Source of the DNA: Crocinitomicaceae bacterium
GTDB taxonomy: Bacteria; Bacteroidota; Bacteroidia; Flavobacteriales_D; Crocinitomicaceae
DNA: 64,000 nt
Assembly (NCBI GenBank): GCA_028689775.1
Contig: JAQVCM010000013.1
Location: forward strand, 46,365-110,364
Reading direction: 5' to 3'
Shown: positions 20,908 through 28,881 of the stretch, piece after piece
How positions within the stretch are numbered: the stretch's first letter is position 1
Layout of the letters: each line of letters opens with the position of its first letter
Notes under the pieces: model-generated
What the model was told of the DNA's origin: nothing
Seen by the model: only the letters and a program-made list of their open reading frames with translations
Database searches by the model: none
Position numbers and translations under genes: made by a program

Positions 20908-21426
20908 ATGAAAAAAATTGTTATTAGAGCGGTTGAAATAGAAGACATTCCTGTTCTACAGGAAATTGGCAGGCAAACATTTTTTGAAACTTTTTCGGAA
21001 AATAATACCGAAGAGAACATGGTTAAATATTTAGAAGATAGTTTTTCAATTGAAAAGCTGACCGAAGAATTAAATAACGAAAATTCCGAATTTTATTTCG
21101 CAATTTCTGATGAAAAAGTAATCGGATATTTAAAACTGAATTTTGGGAATTCTCAAACTGAATTACAGGATAATAGTAGTCTGGAGATAGAACGTATCTA
21201 TGTATTGCAAGAATATCACGGTAAAAAAATAGGGCAGGTATTGTATGAAAAAGCAATGCAAATAGCCAGCAATAAAAATGTAAATTACGTATGGCTAGGA
21301 GTTTGGGAGGAGAATCCAAGAGCAATACGATTTTATCAAAAAAATGGTTTTGTTGAATTTGATAAACACATCTTCAAATTGGGAAATGATGAGCAAACCG
21401 ATATAATGATGATGAAAAAGTTTTAA
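20908..21426 (+). CDS. GNAT family N-acetyltransferase
   Basis: 172 residues. Starts with the typical GNAT opening IRAVEIEDIPVLQEIG, and has the acetyl-CoA motif A IERIYVLQEYHGKKIGQVLYEKAM (V/I-x-x-x-Q/R-G/x-x-G/A) and motif B WLGVWEENPRAIRFYQKNGF. It would transfer acetyl from acetyl-CoA to an amine; substrate unknown (the C-terminal FDKHIFKLG resembles the spermidine/diamine-acetyltransferase-like group). It stands alone between the integrase and the replication-like operon and ends at a terminator, so it is probably cargo. Confidence 0.88.
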   Translation: MKKIVIRAVEIEDIPVLQEIGRQTFFETFSENNTEENMVKYLEDSFSIEKLTEELNNENSEFYFAISDEKVIGYLKLNFGNSQTELQDNSSLEIERIYVLQEYHGKKIGQVLYEKAMQIASNKNVNYVWLGVWEENPRAIRFYQKNGFVEFDKHIFKLGNDEQTDIMMMKKF

Positions 21427-21517
21427 ACTGTTTTTTTATCTGAAAAAATTATGTAATTCAATGTTCTACTGATATTAGAAATGAACTATTAATAACCATT
21501 TTGGACTAAAATTGATG

Positions 21518-21547
21518 AAGAGGGAAAACAGTCCCTCTTTTTTATTT
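21518..21547 (+). terminator. rho-independent terminator after the GNAT gene
   Basis: Perfect 8-bp stem AAGAGGGA / TCCCTCTT, 6-base loop, then a T run. The remaining gap to 21740 is AT-rich and holds only the palindrome at 21661. Confidence 0.85.
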
Positions 21548-21660
21548 TTTTATCCACAACACTTCAATTTTTCAAAACCACAAATCATTCATTTAGAATC
21601 AAATAAAACTACATGATTTTGAAAAATTAAGCCAAATCAACACAAAATACCACAAACAAA

Positions 21661-21685
21661 TACCCAACTTGGGTACAACTTGTGA
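21661..21685 (+). repeat. palindromic motif, copy 1, upstream of the replication-like operon
   Basis: TACCCAA-C-TTGGGTA palindrome followed at once by CAACTTGTGA. A second copy (ACCCAA-G-TTGGGT then TAAGTTGTGA) is at 34939-34964 after rteC. Its position 56 bases before the HTH gene suggests an operator or origin element belonging to the mobile element. Confidence 0.55.
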
Positions 21686-21740
21686 AAATATTTGAACCGA
21701 ACCGTTGAGTTTTGTTTCAATAACACATAAAATCAACAAA

Positions 21741-22025
21741 ATGGCACTAGAAATCATTACATTAGAAGACTTGGAACGTTTCGGAGATAAGCTCACGGAA
21801 ACACTTCGAAACATCATCGAAGAAAACAAGCAACCAGAAGTACGGGAGGAAATCATTTGGCTAAAATCACATCAGGTTCAGCGAATGCTTGGTATTTCTC
21901 CCGGAACATTACAAAACCTCAGAATCAACGGAACACTGCCCTATTCAAAAGTAGGTGGAGTGATTTTCTATGACAGAAGAGAAATTATCAAAGTGATGGA
22001 AGCAAACAAACGCAACTCCCTCTAG
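21741..22025 (+). CDS. helix-turn-helix (excisionase/AlpA-like) protein
   Basis: 94 residues from the ATG at 21741; an in-frame ATG 36 bases earlier lies in the leader and is less likely. A helical N-terminus (LEDLERFGDKLTETLRNII) is followed by a MerR/AlpA-type winged helix: WLKSHQVQRMLGISPGTLQNLRINGTLPYSKVGGVIFYDRREI. Such proteins on Bacteroidota elements act as excisionases or regulators of the adjacent operon. The next gene starts 1 base after its stop, so they are co-transcribed. Confidence 0.82.
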   Translation: MALEIITLEDLERFGDKLTETLRNIIEENKQPEVREEIIWLKSHQVQRMLGISPGTLQNLRINGTLPYSKVGGVIFYDRREIIKVMEANKRNSL

Positions 22026-22026
22026 T

Positions 22027-22806
22027 ATGCAAGCCTATGAAACGCCTGTCAACTACATTCAGCACTTGACAGGCTTCTTTGAAAAATCAGCTGAAGATGA
22101 ACGCTTAACCGCTTTCCATCAGGCGTTATATCTTGCACTTTTTATGATTTGGAACAGCAGTAAATTCAAAAACCCTATTTCCATTGCCCGAGATGAAATA
22201 ATGAACCTCAGTAAGATTGGTTCCAAAAATACCTACATCAAATGCCTGAAAGAATTAACCCTTTGGGGTTATATTGAATATAGACCGACAAGAAACCATT
22301 TTGTAGGTTCAAAAGTAATGATGTACAGATTTGATACATCATATGGGATTGATACCCTATCATGTCCCGAAAATGGGACACTACCGAGTACCACCACTAT
22401 TCCCACTTTTGGGACACCCCGTGTCCCATATTCGGGAACACAAGTGGGACATTACTTAAACAATAGAAACAATAAACAGATAAATATTAGAGAGAAGGAA
22501 AATTCGTCGAACGAATTTCCACCCACTCCAAAAAATAAGAAAATGGAAAATCAAAAAATGACTGTTCCGGATTTACAGGAAGTAAAAAATTACTTCCTTG
22601 AAAAACAAAACCCAACAACCGAAGCCGAACGCTTTTTCAATTACTTTCAATCAAACGGTTGGTTAGTTGGTGGAAAAACAAAAATGAAAGACTGGAAAGC
22701 AGCAGCACGAAACTGGATGATCCGTTCCAAAGAATTCCAAAAAGAAAAACGACCCGCCAACCCACTCAGCACCAACCAAAACAAAGACTACTCAATTCCG
22801 CTATAA
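22027..22806 (+). CDS. replication-initiator-like protein (RepO/DnaD-like)
   Basis: 259 residues. The N-terminal part (about 1-105) reads as a winged helix: ALYLALFMIWNSSKF, SIARDEIMNLSKIGSKNTY, LKELTLWGYIEYRPT. A low-complexity Ser/Thr/Pro linker follows. The C-terminus FFNYFQSNGWLVGGKTKMKDWKAAARNW matches the tail of phage-type replisome organisers of the RepO/DnaD kind, which open an origin and load a helicase via a DnaC-like partner. The next gene encodes just such an ATPase, supporting this role. Family call is by pattern, so moderately sure. Confidence 0.7.
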   Translation: MQAYETPVNYIQHLTGFFEKSAEDERLTAFHQALYLALFMIWNSSKFKNPISIARDEIMNLSKIGSKNTYIKCLKELTLWGYIEYRPTRNHFVGSKVMMYRFDTSYGIDTLSCPENGTLPSTTTIPTFGTPRVPYSGTQVGHYLNNRNNKQINIREKENSSNEFPPTPKNKKMENQKMTVPDLQEVKNYFLEKQNPTTEAERFFNYFQSNGWLVGGKTKMKDWKAAARNWMIRSKEFQKEKRPANPLSTNQNKDYSIPL

Positions 22807-22862
22807 TCCCATTGGAATGAAACATTCAACGAAGGAATTCATTCCCTCAAAAAAACAACACG

Positions 22863-23486
22863 ATGCAGCTCCCATACAAAATAGAAAACAACACACGGAT
22901 TTTCGATTGGCAACAAACCTGTCGCTACCTCATCCACATCGGTAAGCTCCGTTATGGCCAAAGCTTCACGTTCCACAAAGAAGACCTGAAAATAATCTAT
23001 CGGTTAGTGCTGTACATCATCCGTGACGAAGAAAACTGCAAACAACGAAATATAGACCTCAACAAAGGAATCTTATTACTCGGTCCCGTTGGTTGTGGCA
23101 AAACCTCCCTGATGACCTTAATCCAGGAACTCGCATTTCCTGAATTTCGTTACCGAGTCAAACCAACAAGAGACATCGCCTTTGAATTTCAAAAAGAAGG
23201 TTACGACATCATCCACCGTTACGGAAAATCAAAACATACCATCTGTTTAGATGATTTAGGAGTAGAACGAAATATCAAATTCTACGGAAACGAATGTAAC
23301 ACCATTGGAGAAATACTATTACACCGCTATGACCTCTTAATTCATTTCGGAACTGTTACCCACGCCACCACCAACCTCAACGCAGAAGAACTCGAACAAA
23401 TGTATGGCAATCGCGTCCGTTCAAGGTTACGGGAAATGTTCAATTTGATTTCATTTCCAGTATCTTCCCAGGATAAACGTAAATGA
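22863..23486 (+). CDS. DnaC/IstB-like ATPase (helicase loader-like)
   Basis: 207 residues of AAA+ ATPase. Walker A GPVGCGKTS (74-82), Walker B ICLDDLG (D130, D131), a sensor 1-like THATTNLNAEEL and arginine-rich NRVRSRLREMF. Soluble. The order replication initiator then ATPase mirrors phage and plasmid replication modules in which the ATPase loads DnaB. It begins 56 bases after its partner. The GTT-rich end overlaps nothing; the cargo SCO gene begins 47 bases later. Confidence 0.82.
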   Translation: MQLPYKIENNTRIFDWQQTCRYLIHIGKLRYGQSFTFHKEDLKIIYRLVLYIIRDEENCKQRNIDLNKGILLLGPVGCGKTSLMTLIQELAFPEFRYRVKPTRDIAFEFQKEGYDIIHRYGKSKHTICLDDLGVERNIKFYGNECNTIGEILLHRYDLLIHFGTVTHATTNLNAEELEQMYGNRVRSRLREMFNLISFPVSSQDKRK

Positions 23487-23533
23487 TTACAAAAGTTATC
23501 AACTCTTAAATCTCGATTTCTTACCTTTGACCT

Positions 23534-24145
23534 ATGAAATTACTTTTTATTATTTCTTTGTTTGCTGTCATTACAGCTTGTTCCACCAATGAACAACAAA
23601 AATTGCCCTATTTGGGAAATCCTGAACTTAGTGAAAACGATACCATTTACCCGACTATCAGAAATTTTTCATTCATTGATCAGGATAGCAATCTTATAAC
23701 TAACAAAACTTTCGAAAACAAAATTTATATTGCAGATTTTATTTTCTTGTCCTGTCCTACAATATGTCCCATTATGACCAACCAAATGATAAAGGTCTAC
23801 AATGTATATAAAACAAATCCGAATGTTTATTTTTTATCTCATACCATTGACCCCGATAAAGATACTATTCAAGCCTTAAAGAATTATACGAGTGCCTTAG
23901 AACTTGATACAAGAAAATGGATGTTTGTAACCGGTAAAAAAGAAGATATCTATTCCATTGCCGAAGAAAATTACTTCACAACAGCTTATTCAGACAGCAC
24001 AGCTCCTGGAGGATTTATTCACGGAGGTGGTTTATTATTGATTGATAAGGACAGACATATCAGAGGAGTTTATGACGGAACCAATCAGGAAGAAACAAAA
24101 CGCCTGATAAATGATATTGATATCCTTTTAAAAGAACAGTTTTAA
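23534..24145 (+). CDS. SCO family lipoprotein (copper/thiol chaperone)
   Basis: 203 residues, lipobox ITAC (Cys16). Thioredoxin-like fold with the SCO motif LSCPTICP (C74, C78) and the third copper ligand H163 in GGFIHGGG. SCO proteins deliver copper to, or reduce thiols of, the CuA site of cytochrome c oxidases, or handle copper generally; they act in the periplasm. Here no CuA oxidase is near, but an MbnP-type protein follows and two c-type cytochromes lie 7 kb away in the same element, so a redox or copper role for the cargo is likely. Confidence 0.9.
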   Translation: MKLLFIISLFAVITACSTNEQQKLPYLGNPELSENDTIYPTIRNFSFIDQDSNLITNKTFENKIYIADFIFLSCPTICPIMTNQMIKVYNVYKTNPNVYFLSHTIDPDKDTIQALKNYTSALELDTRKWMFVTGKKEDIYSIAEENYFTTAYSDSTAPGGFIHGGGLLLIDKDRHIRGVYDGTNQEETKRLINDIDILLKEQF

Positions 24146-24291
24146 TGTTATGTAGTTAGTAGTGAAAATTGAAATACCACCACTAAAAAACTAAATATAG
24201 AGTTCTAAAAAGTGTAATAAATAGGCAAATCTGTGTTTATATCCTTTTCATAAGAATACGACCTTTGCAACGAATTTGTAAAAACAGTAAA

Positions 24292-25077
24292 ATGAAAAAA
24301 CACAGCCGCTCCATTCTTTTGATAGCACTAACCGTAATGTCAGTAGCAATCACTTCCTGTAAGAAAGAAAACCCTACACCTGAAGAACCAACAACACCTG
24401 TCGCTACAGAAACAGGAAATGCAAAAGTAGCATTGATTCACCAATGGGGAAACACAGGTGCAGATTTTGAAATGGCTACGGAACTGACACATCCAATGTC
24501 TGGAGAAAAGTTTACGTTTACCACTATGAAATATTACGTATCAAACCTGAGATTTAAAAACGAAAACGGAACTTGGTGGGCACATCCTGAAAGCTATTTT
24601 TTAGTAGATGTGGCTACACCTGCTTCAACTGAATTAGCAATTTCAGGAATCCCAGCCGGAACATATACGGAAATGAGTTATGTATTAGGAGTTGACAGTA
24701 CTCGTAATGTATCGGGAGCACAGACAGGAGCATTGTCAACAACACATGGAATGTTTTGGAGTTGGAATACAGGGTATATCATGGCAAAAGCAGAAGGAAC
24801 ATCCCCTGATTCTCAAAATAACAGTTTCGCATACCATTTAGGAGGATTTCAGGGAGCAAACAACATTGTAACATTAAAAACAGCTTCCTTTGGAACGACA
24901 CCTCTGATTGTTTCAAAAAACAGTCAAAGTACAATAAATCTGAATGCTAATATTGCACGTATTTTTCATAGTATGAGCGTTGCAACAACAAGTAATGTAA
25001 TGATGCCGGGAGCAACAGCAAAATCAATTGCAACAAATTTTTACGATGGGTTTTCATTTTCCTCGTTAAGTAATTAA
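24292..25077 (+). CDS. MbnP family copper-associated lipoprotein
   Basis: 261 residues from the ATG at 24292; an earlier in-frame start at 24265 would place 9 residues ahead of the signal. Lipobox ITSC. The MbnP pattern is clear: tandem beta strands with GEKFTFTTMKYYVSNLRF, WWAHPESYFLVD, GIPAGTYTEMSYVLGVDSTRNVSGAQTGAL and MFWSWNTGYIMAKAEG. MbnP proteins are linked to copper through methanobactin loci and oxidised-tryptophan copper sites made by MbnH; no MbnH partner is visible here. A terminator follows. It lies between SCO and a Cys-rich exported protein. Confidence 0.88.
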   Translation: MKKHSRSILLIALTVMSVAITSCKKENPTPEEPTTPVATETGNAKVALIHQWGNTGADFEMATELTHPMSGEKFTFTTMKYYVSNLRFKNENGTWWAHPESYFLVDVATPASTELAISGIPAGTYTEMSYVLGVDSTRNVSGAQTGALSTTHGMFWSWNTGYIMAKAEGTSPDSQNNSFAYHLGGFQGANNIVTLKTASFGTTPLIVSKNSQSTINLNANIARIFHSMSVATTSNVMMPGATAKSIATNFYDGFSFSSLSN

Positions 25078-25095
25078 TTTCTATAAGCAATATTG

Positions 25096-25128
25096 AAACC
25101 CGATGCTTGAATAAGCACCGGGTTTTTT
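25096..25128 (+). terminator. rho-independent terminator after the MbnP gene
   Basis: AACCCG-TGCTT / AAGCA-CGGGTT imperfect hairpin with one bulge, followed by TTTTTT. Confidence 0.75.
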
Positions 25129-25168
25129 GTTGTATAAATCGGTTTTAATTGATTAGATTTGTATCAGT

Positions 25169-25546
25169 TTGAAGAAGTTTGTAGCATACATATTATTAAT
25201 GGGCTTTATCACTCAGAGTTTTTCCCAACTTTGGGTTATGACTTCTTTTTACATAAACAGAGAATATATTGCTGAAAATGTATGTATAAATCGTTTTGAG
25301 GCAATTCCTGTCTGTAAAGGTCAATGTTTTCTTGATGAAAAACTGAAAGAAAATGAAAACAAACAGGAACAGCGACTACCTGACTTAAAACAATATCAAA
25401 TTCAGCTTTTTCAACCAGTTGATTTCTTTTCGTTTGATTTTCAAACCAATGTTATCTATAAAGAAATTACCTATGGAGTATTAGACCAAAATTTTAATAC
25501 TTCCGAATTTACCTTATCTATTTTTCAGCCCCCACAGACTGCGTAA
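25169..25546 (+). CDS. exported Cys-rich protein of unknown function
   Basis: 125 residues. TTG start at 25169 accepted because it gives a proper signal peptide (KKFVAYILLMGFITQSFSQ); the next ATG at 25200 would cut it. The mature part is short, with C39, C49 and C53 in VCINRFEAIPVCKGQC, a pattern I have seen in small Bacteroidota proteins near copper-related genes. The spacing C-x9-C-x3-C could bind a metal. No known family. It follows a terminator and precedes an AraC regulator by 41 bases. Confidence 0.6.
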   Translation: MKKFVAYILLMGFITQSFSQLWVMTSFYINREYIAENVCINRFEAIPVCKGQCFLDEKLKENENKQEQRLPDLKQYQIQLFQPVDFFSFDFQTNVIYKEITYGVLDQNFNTSEFTLSIFQPPQTA

Positions 25547-25587
25547 ACTTCATCAGTTTATTTTTTCAAACATTAAAAACAAAGAGT

Positions 25588-26451
25588 ATGCAGGAACCGG
25601 AACAGGTTGTTTGCAATATGGATATGTTTGATGAAGATTCAAGGCATTTCTGGACAGATAATTTGAATGGGGTACTCGAAAAATTTCCATCATTGGAATT
25701 TCCGCATAAACAAAGTTTTTACATACTGGTATTTGTAGAAACGGCGGAAGGAGTAATCACAATTGACAATCAAAAAATCCGGATAGACGAAGCAAAGGTC
25801 ATCATCATTCCTCCTGGTTGCATAAACAGTATAGATATAAACAGACAGGCAAGAGGCAAAATTATTTGCTTTAGCGAAAACTTCTTTTCCCTACGATACA
25901 ACAATAACACATTGTATCAATTCACTTTTCTGCAAAGGGGAGCGAAACCTTTTATTCGATTAAACAGTGAACAATTAAATAAATGGAAAGTATTACTTGA
26001 AATGTTGATCGATGAGTTCAGACAGAAAAGAAAAGAGAGTCAGAAAGCGTTACGCTCTTATCTGAACATAATTCTTGTTGAACTTGAAAGACTCTATAAA
26101 CCGACAGGATTTGTGAAACGAAAAAATATCCGTTATGACAAAGTACAGCAGTTTGAAGATTTAATAGACAAACACTACACAACAAAAAAATTACCTTCTG
26201 CTTATGCAGATCTGTTGCACGTAAGTCCAAATTACCTGAATAAGATATGTAAAGAAGAAAAAGGGCAAACGGCAGGCGATCTCATACGAAAAAGAATTAT
26301 CATTGAAGCTCAACGCTTACTTCATTACACCTATGATACCGTAAGTGAAATTGCGGATCAATTAGGTTTTGTAAGTGTTTCTTACTTTGTAACGTTTTTC
26401 AAAAAAAATACAGGTATTTCTCCAGAAAGTTTTAGAAAAAGCGAGGATTGA
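25588..26451 (+). CDS. AraC family transcriptional regulator
   Basis: 287 residues: N-terminal cupin-like sensor (about 30-150, FYILVFVETAEGVITIDNQKI) and C-terminal AraC domain (about 190-285) with two helix-turn-helix units, LPSAYADLLHVSPNYLNKICKEE and VSEIADQLGFVSVSYFVTFFKKNTG. Probably controls the neighbouring exported or respiratory genes; no operator is visible to prove it. Confidence 0.9.
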   Translation: MQEPEQVVCNMDMFDEDSRHFWTDNLNGVLEKFPSLEFPHKQSFYILVFVETAEGVITIDNQKIRIDEAKVIIIPPGCINSIDINRQARGKIICFSENFFSLRYNNNTLYQFTFLQRGAKPFIRLNSEQLNKWKVLLEMLIDEFRQKRKESQKALRSYLNIILVELERLYKPTGFVKRKNIRYDKVQQFEDLIDKHYTTKKLPSAYADLLHVSPNYLNKICKEEKGQTAGDLIRKRIIIEAQRLLHYTYDTVSEIADQLGFVSVSYFVTFFKKNTGISPESFRKSED

Positions 26452-26510
26452 AAAATGAAATAAAAGGATTGAATATTGAAATTATTTAAAATAATGGAAG
26501 AGAGAAAGAA

Positions 26511-27011
26511 ATGAGTATATATTATCTTTGTAAAATGCTTTCTCTCATTCCATATACCTCATCTCATTTTATCCCACTCAGTTACCAATTGAATGAGGAA
26601 CAGGCTCAATTTACTACCAGTATTGATGATTGTATTAATAAGCGGAAGGACTTGGAAGACAATGACAAATCCATTATCGTTATTCAATTAGATGAAACAC
26701 CTATCGGATTTTTTATCCTTGATAAAGGAATTGACCGTTTACAATTGACAGAAAATCCGAAATCATTACTGATGCGTTCATACTCCATCAACCCGAAATA
26801 CCAAGGAAAAGGATATGGCAAAAAAGTAATGGAACTTATGGATGATTATATCCGACAACATTATAACTCCATTGAAGAATTGGTACTATCCGTAAATATG
26901 AAAAATCAACATGCCTATCACGTCTATCTGAAATCAGGATTTCAAGATACAGGAAGTAAAATTACTGGAATTAGAGGGTCACAGTATGTACTTTCGTCAA
27001 AACTGCATTAA
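26511..27011 (+). CDS. GNAT family N-acetyltransferase
   Basis: 166 residues; an alternative ATG at 26535 would remove 8 residues that look unlike the GNAT start. Motif A is SYSINPKYQGKGYGKKVMELM, with R/Q-G-x-G in QGKGYG, and motif B VNMKNQHAYHVYLKSGF. It would acetylate an unknown amine. It is convergent with the T9SS genes, 4 bases apart, which is a common sign of compact element DNA. Confidence 0.85.
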   Translation: MSIYYLCKMLSLIPYTSSHFIPLSYQLNEEQAQFTTSIDDCINKRKDLEDNDKSIIVIQLDETPIGFFILDKGIDRLQLTENPKSLLMRSYSINPKYQGKGYGKKVMELMDDYIRQHYNSIEELVLSVNMKNQHAYHVYLKSGFQDTGSKITGIRGSQYVLSSKLH

Positions 27012-27015
27012 AGGG

Positions 27016-28812
27016 TCACTCTCCACTTCTCAAAAATCTAAACACTTCTTCATTAATACGGACAAAGTATAAACCTTCAGGCAAATTTCGGACATCAATT
27101 GTTAGAATAGAAGAATCAGTGTCCTTATATACAGTCTGACACACAATCCCTGAAGAATTTACAACCTCAACTCTTTCCGCATCATTGCTAATTCCTACCA
27201 CAGTAATAAAAGAAGAAGTAGGATTAGGATGCACTTTTATATCCATATTTTTCCGATTTAGATTAACCGATTTTATATCGAAATATTCAGTCTTCCCATC
27301 AAAATCAGTTTGCTTTAATCTGTAATAAGAAGTTCCAAAATAAGGCTGCCCGTCAATTACATTGTAATAGTTAAGCGAAGTACTATTTCCTTGACCTTTT
27401 ACTGTTATTAACTGAGACCAACTCGTTCCATTTATGCTTTTCTCAACAGTAAAAAAATCATTATTACGTTCAGAAGCAGTTGTCCAGTTAATTAAAACCT
27501 GAGCATTCTCAGAAACAACATCAAATTTTACAAGTTCAATTGGAAGCGGACTTGGTGGTGTAGTTTCAAACGCACCCAAATCAACAACGCTGTTTTGGAT
27601 TCGGGTATTTCCACCCAAATCAGTAGATACAGTTGATATATATGTATTATTCCCTGCATCAACCACAACACTTCCTGCATTTAATCTGAAATTATCGGAA
27701 GCATAATTTACAAACAAATCAGTTGTAGTAACACTTCCTGCATTTAGATTCCCATTACTTCCACCAGTCCAGTTTTGAATAATATTATTGAACAAATTTG
27801 CTGTAGAATTATCAATAGTAACCTGAGGATTCCAACCTGTACCATTTGTAGCCGTATTCCCGAAAATAATCGTATTCCGTTTTGTTACAATACTGGAAGA
27901 AAAGTGATACAATCCACCTGCTCTGTTATTTGCCTGATTTTTAACAATTGTAAGATTAGTAAGTGTCGGCTTTGCTGTCCAGCTGTACATTGCCCCACCA
28001 TCCTGTGTTGCCCTATTGTTATAGATAAGTGAATTTATGAAGTAGGGAGCAGACTGAAAATTACAGACAGCACCACCATAAACGGCTCTATTATCAAAAA
28101 ACGTACAATTTACAACAGTTGGTCTTGCTAAATCATCATTATATCCATGAATATAAAGCCCACCTCCAAAATATACATTGTTATTTCTGAACGTTATATT
28201 GGAAATAGTCGGAGAAGCATGCATGATATACAACGCACCTCCATATTCACGATTTACATTATGTCCATTCACGCTGATAGAACCCGATGGATCCGTTCCC
28301 CACAAATAATATGCTCCAATTAATGTAAATCCGTCGAAAATGATATTGGAACCAAGACCTCCTCCTGAACAAACAAGCACATGATAAGCATTCTCATCCA
28401 TATTAGTAAAATTTGCACCATCGTTTCCGCTGAAATCTCCGCTCAGAATACTTTCGTTGGAAGTATTGTTCAGGTTTCTTTCAGAAAGAAGTGTTTCATT
28501 TCCTGTAAATCCACCATAAACATTCACTCCGTTTTTCAATACAAAAGCATTGTTGCGATTTCCCACAGAAATAGTACCTGTATTATTTGCAGGACGGTTT
28601 GGTATGTATGTTCCTCCTGATACCCAAACCTCATCCCCTGAAGAGGAATTGTTAATCATCAATTGCAAATCATTGGATGCATTTGCCCAACTACTCCCGT
28701 TTCCTGTCCCCGATGCAACAGGTTTTACATACCTTACTGTTTGAGAATAAGAGGTCTCAATCAAACCTATCATCAACAAAAAAATGAAAAAAATATAACT
28801 TAATCTATCCAC
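27016..28812 (-). CDS. T9SS-secreted beta-helix protein (paralog A)
   Basis: 598 residues. Signal peptide, then the right-handed parallel beta-helix start RYVKPVASGTGNGSSWANAS and repeated coils with N-x-x-N-G-G patterns (about 40-400, GGALYIMHASPTISNITFRNN). A fibronectin-like segment (LPIELVKFDVVSENAQ) leads to a C-terminal type A sorting domain (about 525-598, HPNPTSSFITV ... LPEGLYFVRI), the signal for type IX secretion and surface display or release. Ligand unknown; such proteins are adhesins or polysaccharide-binding. It is in tandem with a close paralog, 69 bases away. Confidence 0.85.
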   Translation of the reverse strand: MDRLSYIFFIFLLMIGLIETSYSQTVRYVKPVASGTGNGSSWANASNDLQLMINNSSSGDEVWVSGGTYIPNRPANNTGTISVGNRNNAFVLKNGVNVYGGFTGNETLLSERNLNNTSNESILSGDFSGNDGANFTNMDENAYHVLVCSGGGLGSNIIFDGFTLIGAYYLWGTDPSGSISVNGHNVNREYGGALYIMHASPTISNITFRNNNVYFGGGLYIHGYNDDLARPTVVNCTFFDNRAVYGGAVCNFQSAPYFINSLIYNNRATQDGGAMYSWTAKPTLTNLTIVKNQANNRAGGLYHFSSSIVTKRNTIIFGNTATNGTGWNPQVTIDNSTANLFNNIIQNWTGGSNGNLNAGSVTTTDLFVNYASDNFRLNAGSVVVDAGNNTYISTVSTDLGGNTRIQNSVVDLGAFETTPPSPLPIELVKFDVVSENAQVLINWTTASERNNDFFTVEKSINGTSWSQLITVKGQGNSTSLNYYNVIDGQPYFGTSYYRLKQTDFDGKTEYFDIKSVNLNRKNMDIKVHPNPTSSFITVVGISNDAERVEVVNSSGIVCQTVYKDTDSSILTIDVRNLPEGLYFVRINEEVFRFLRSGE

Positions 28813-28881
28813 GGTATATTCATTTTATTCCAACTTACCTCTATTCTCAAACAACAACTTACCTAACTATAAACAGGGGTA

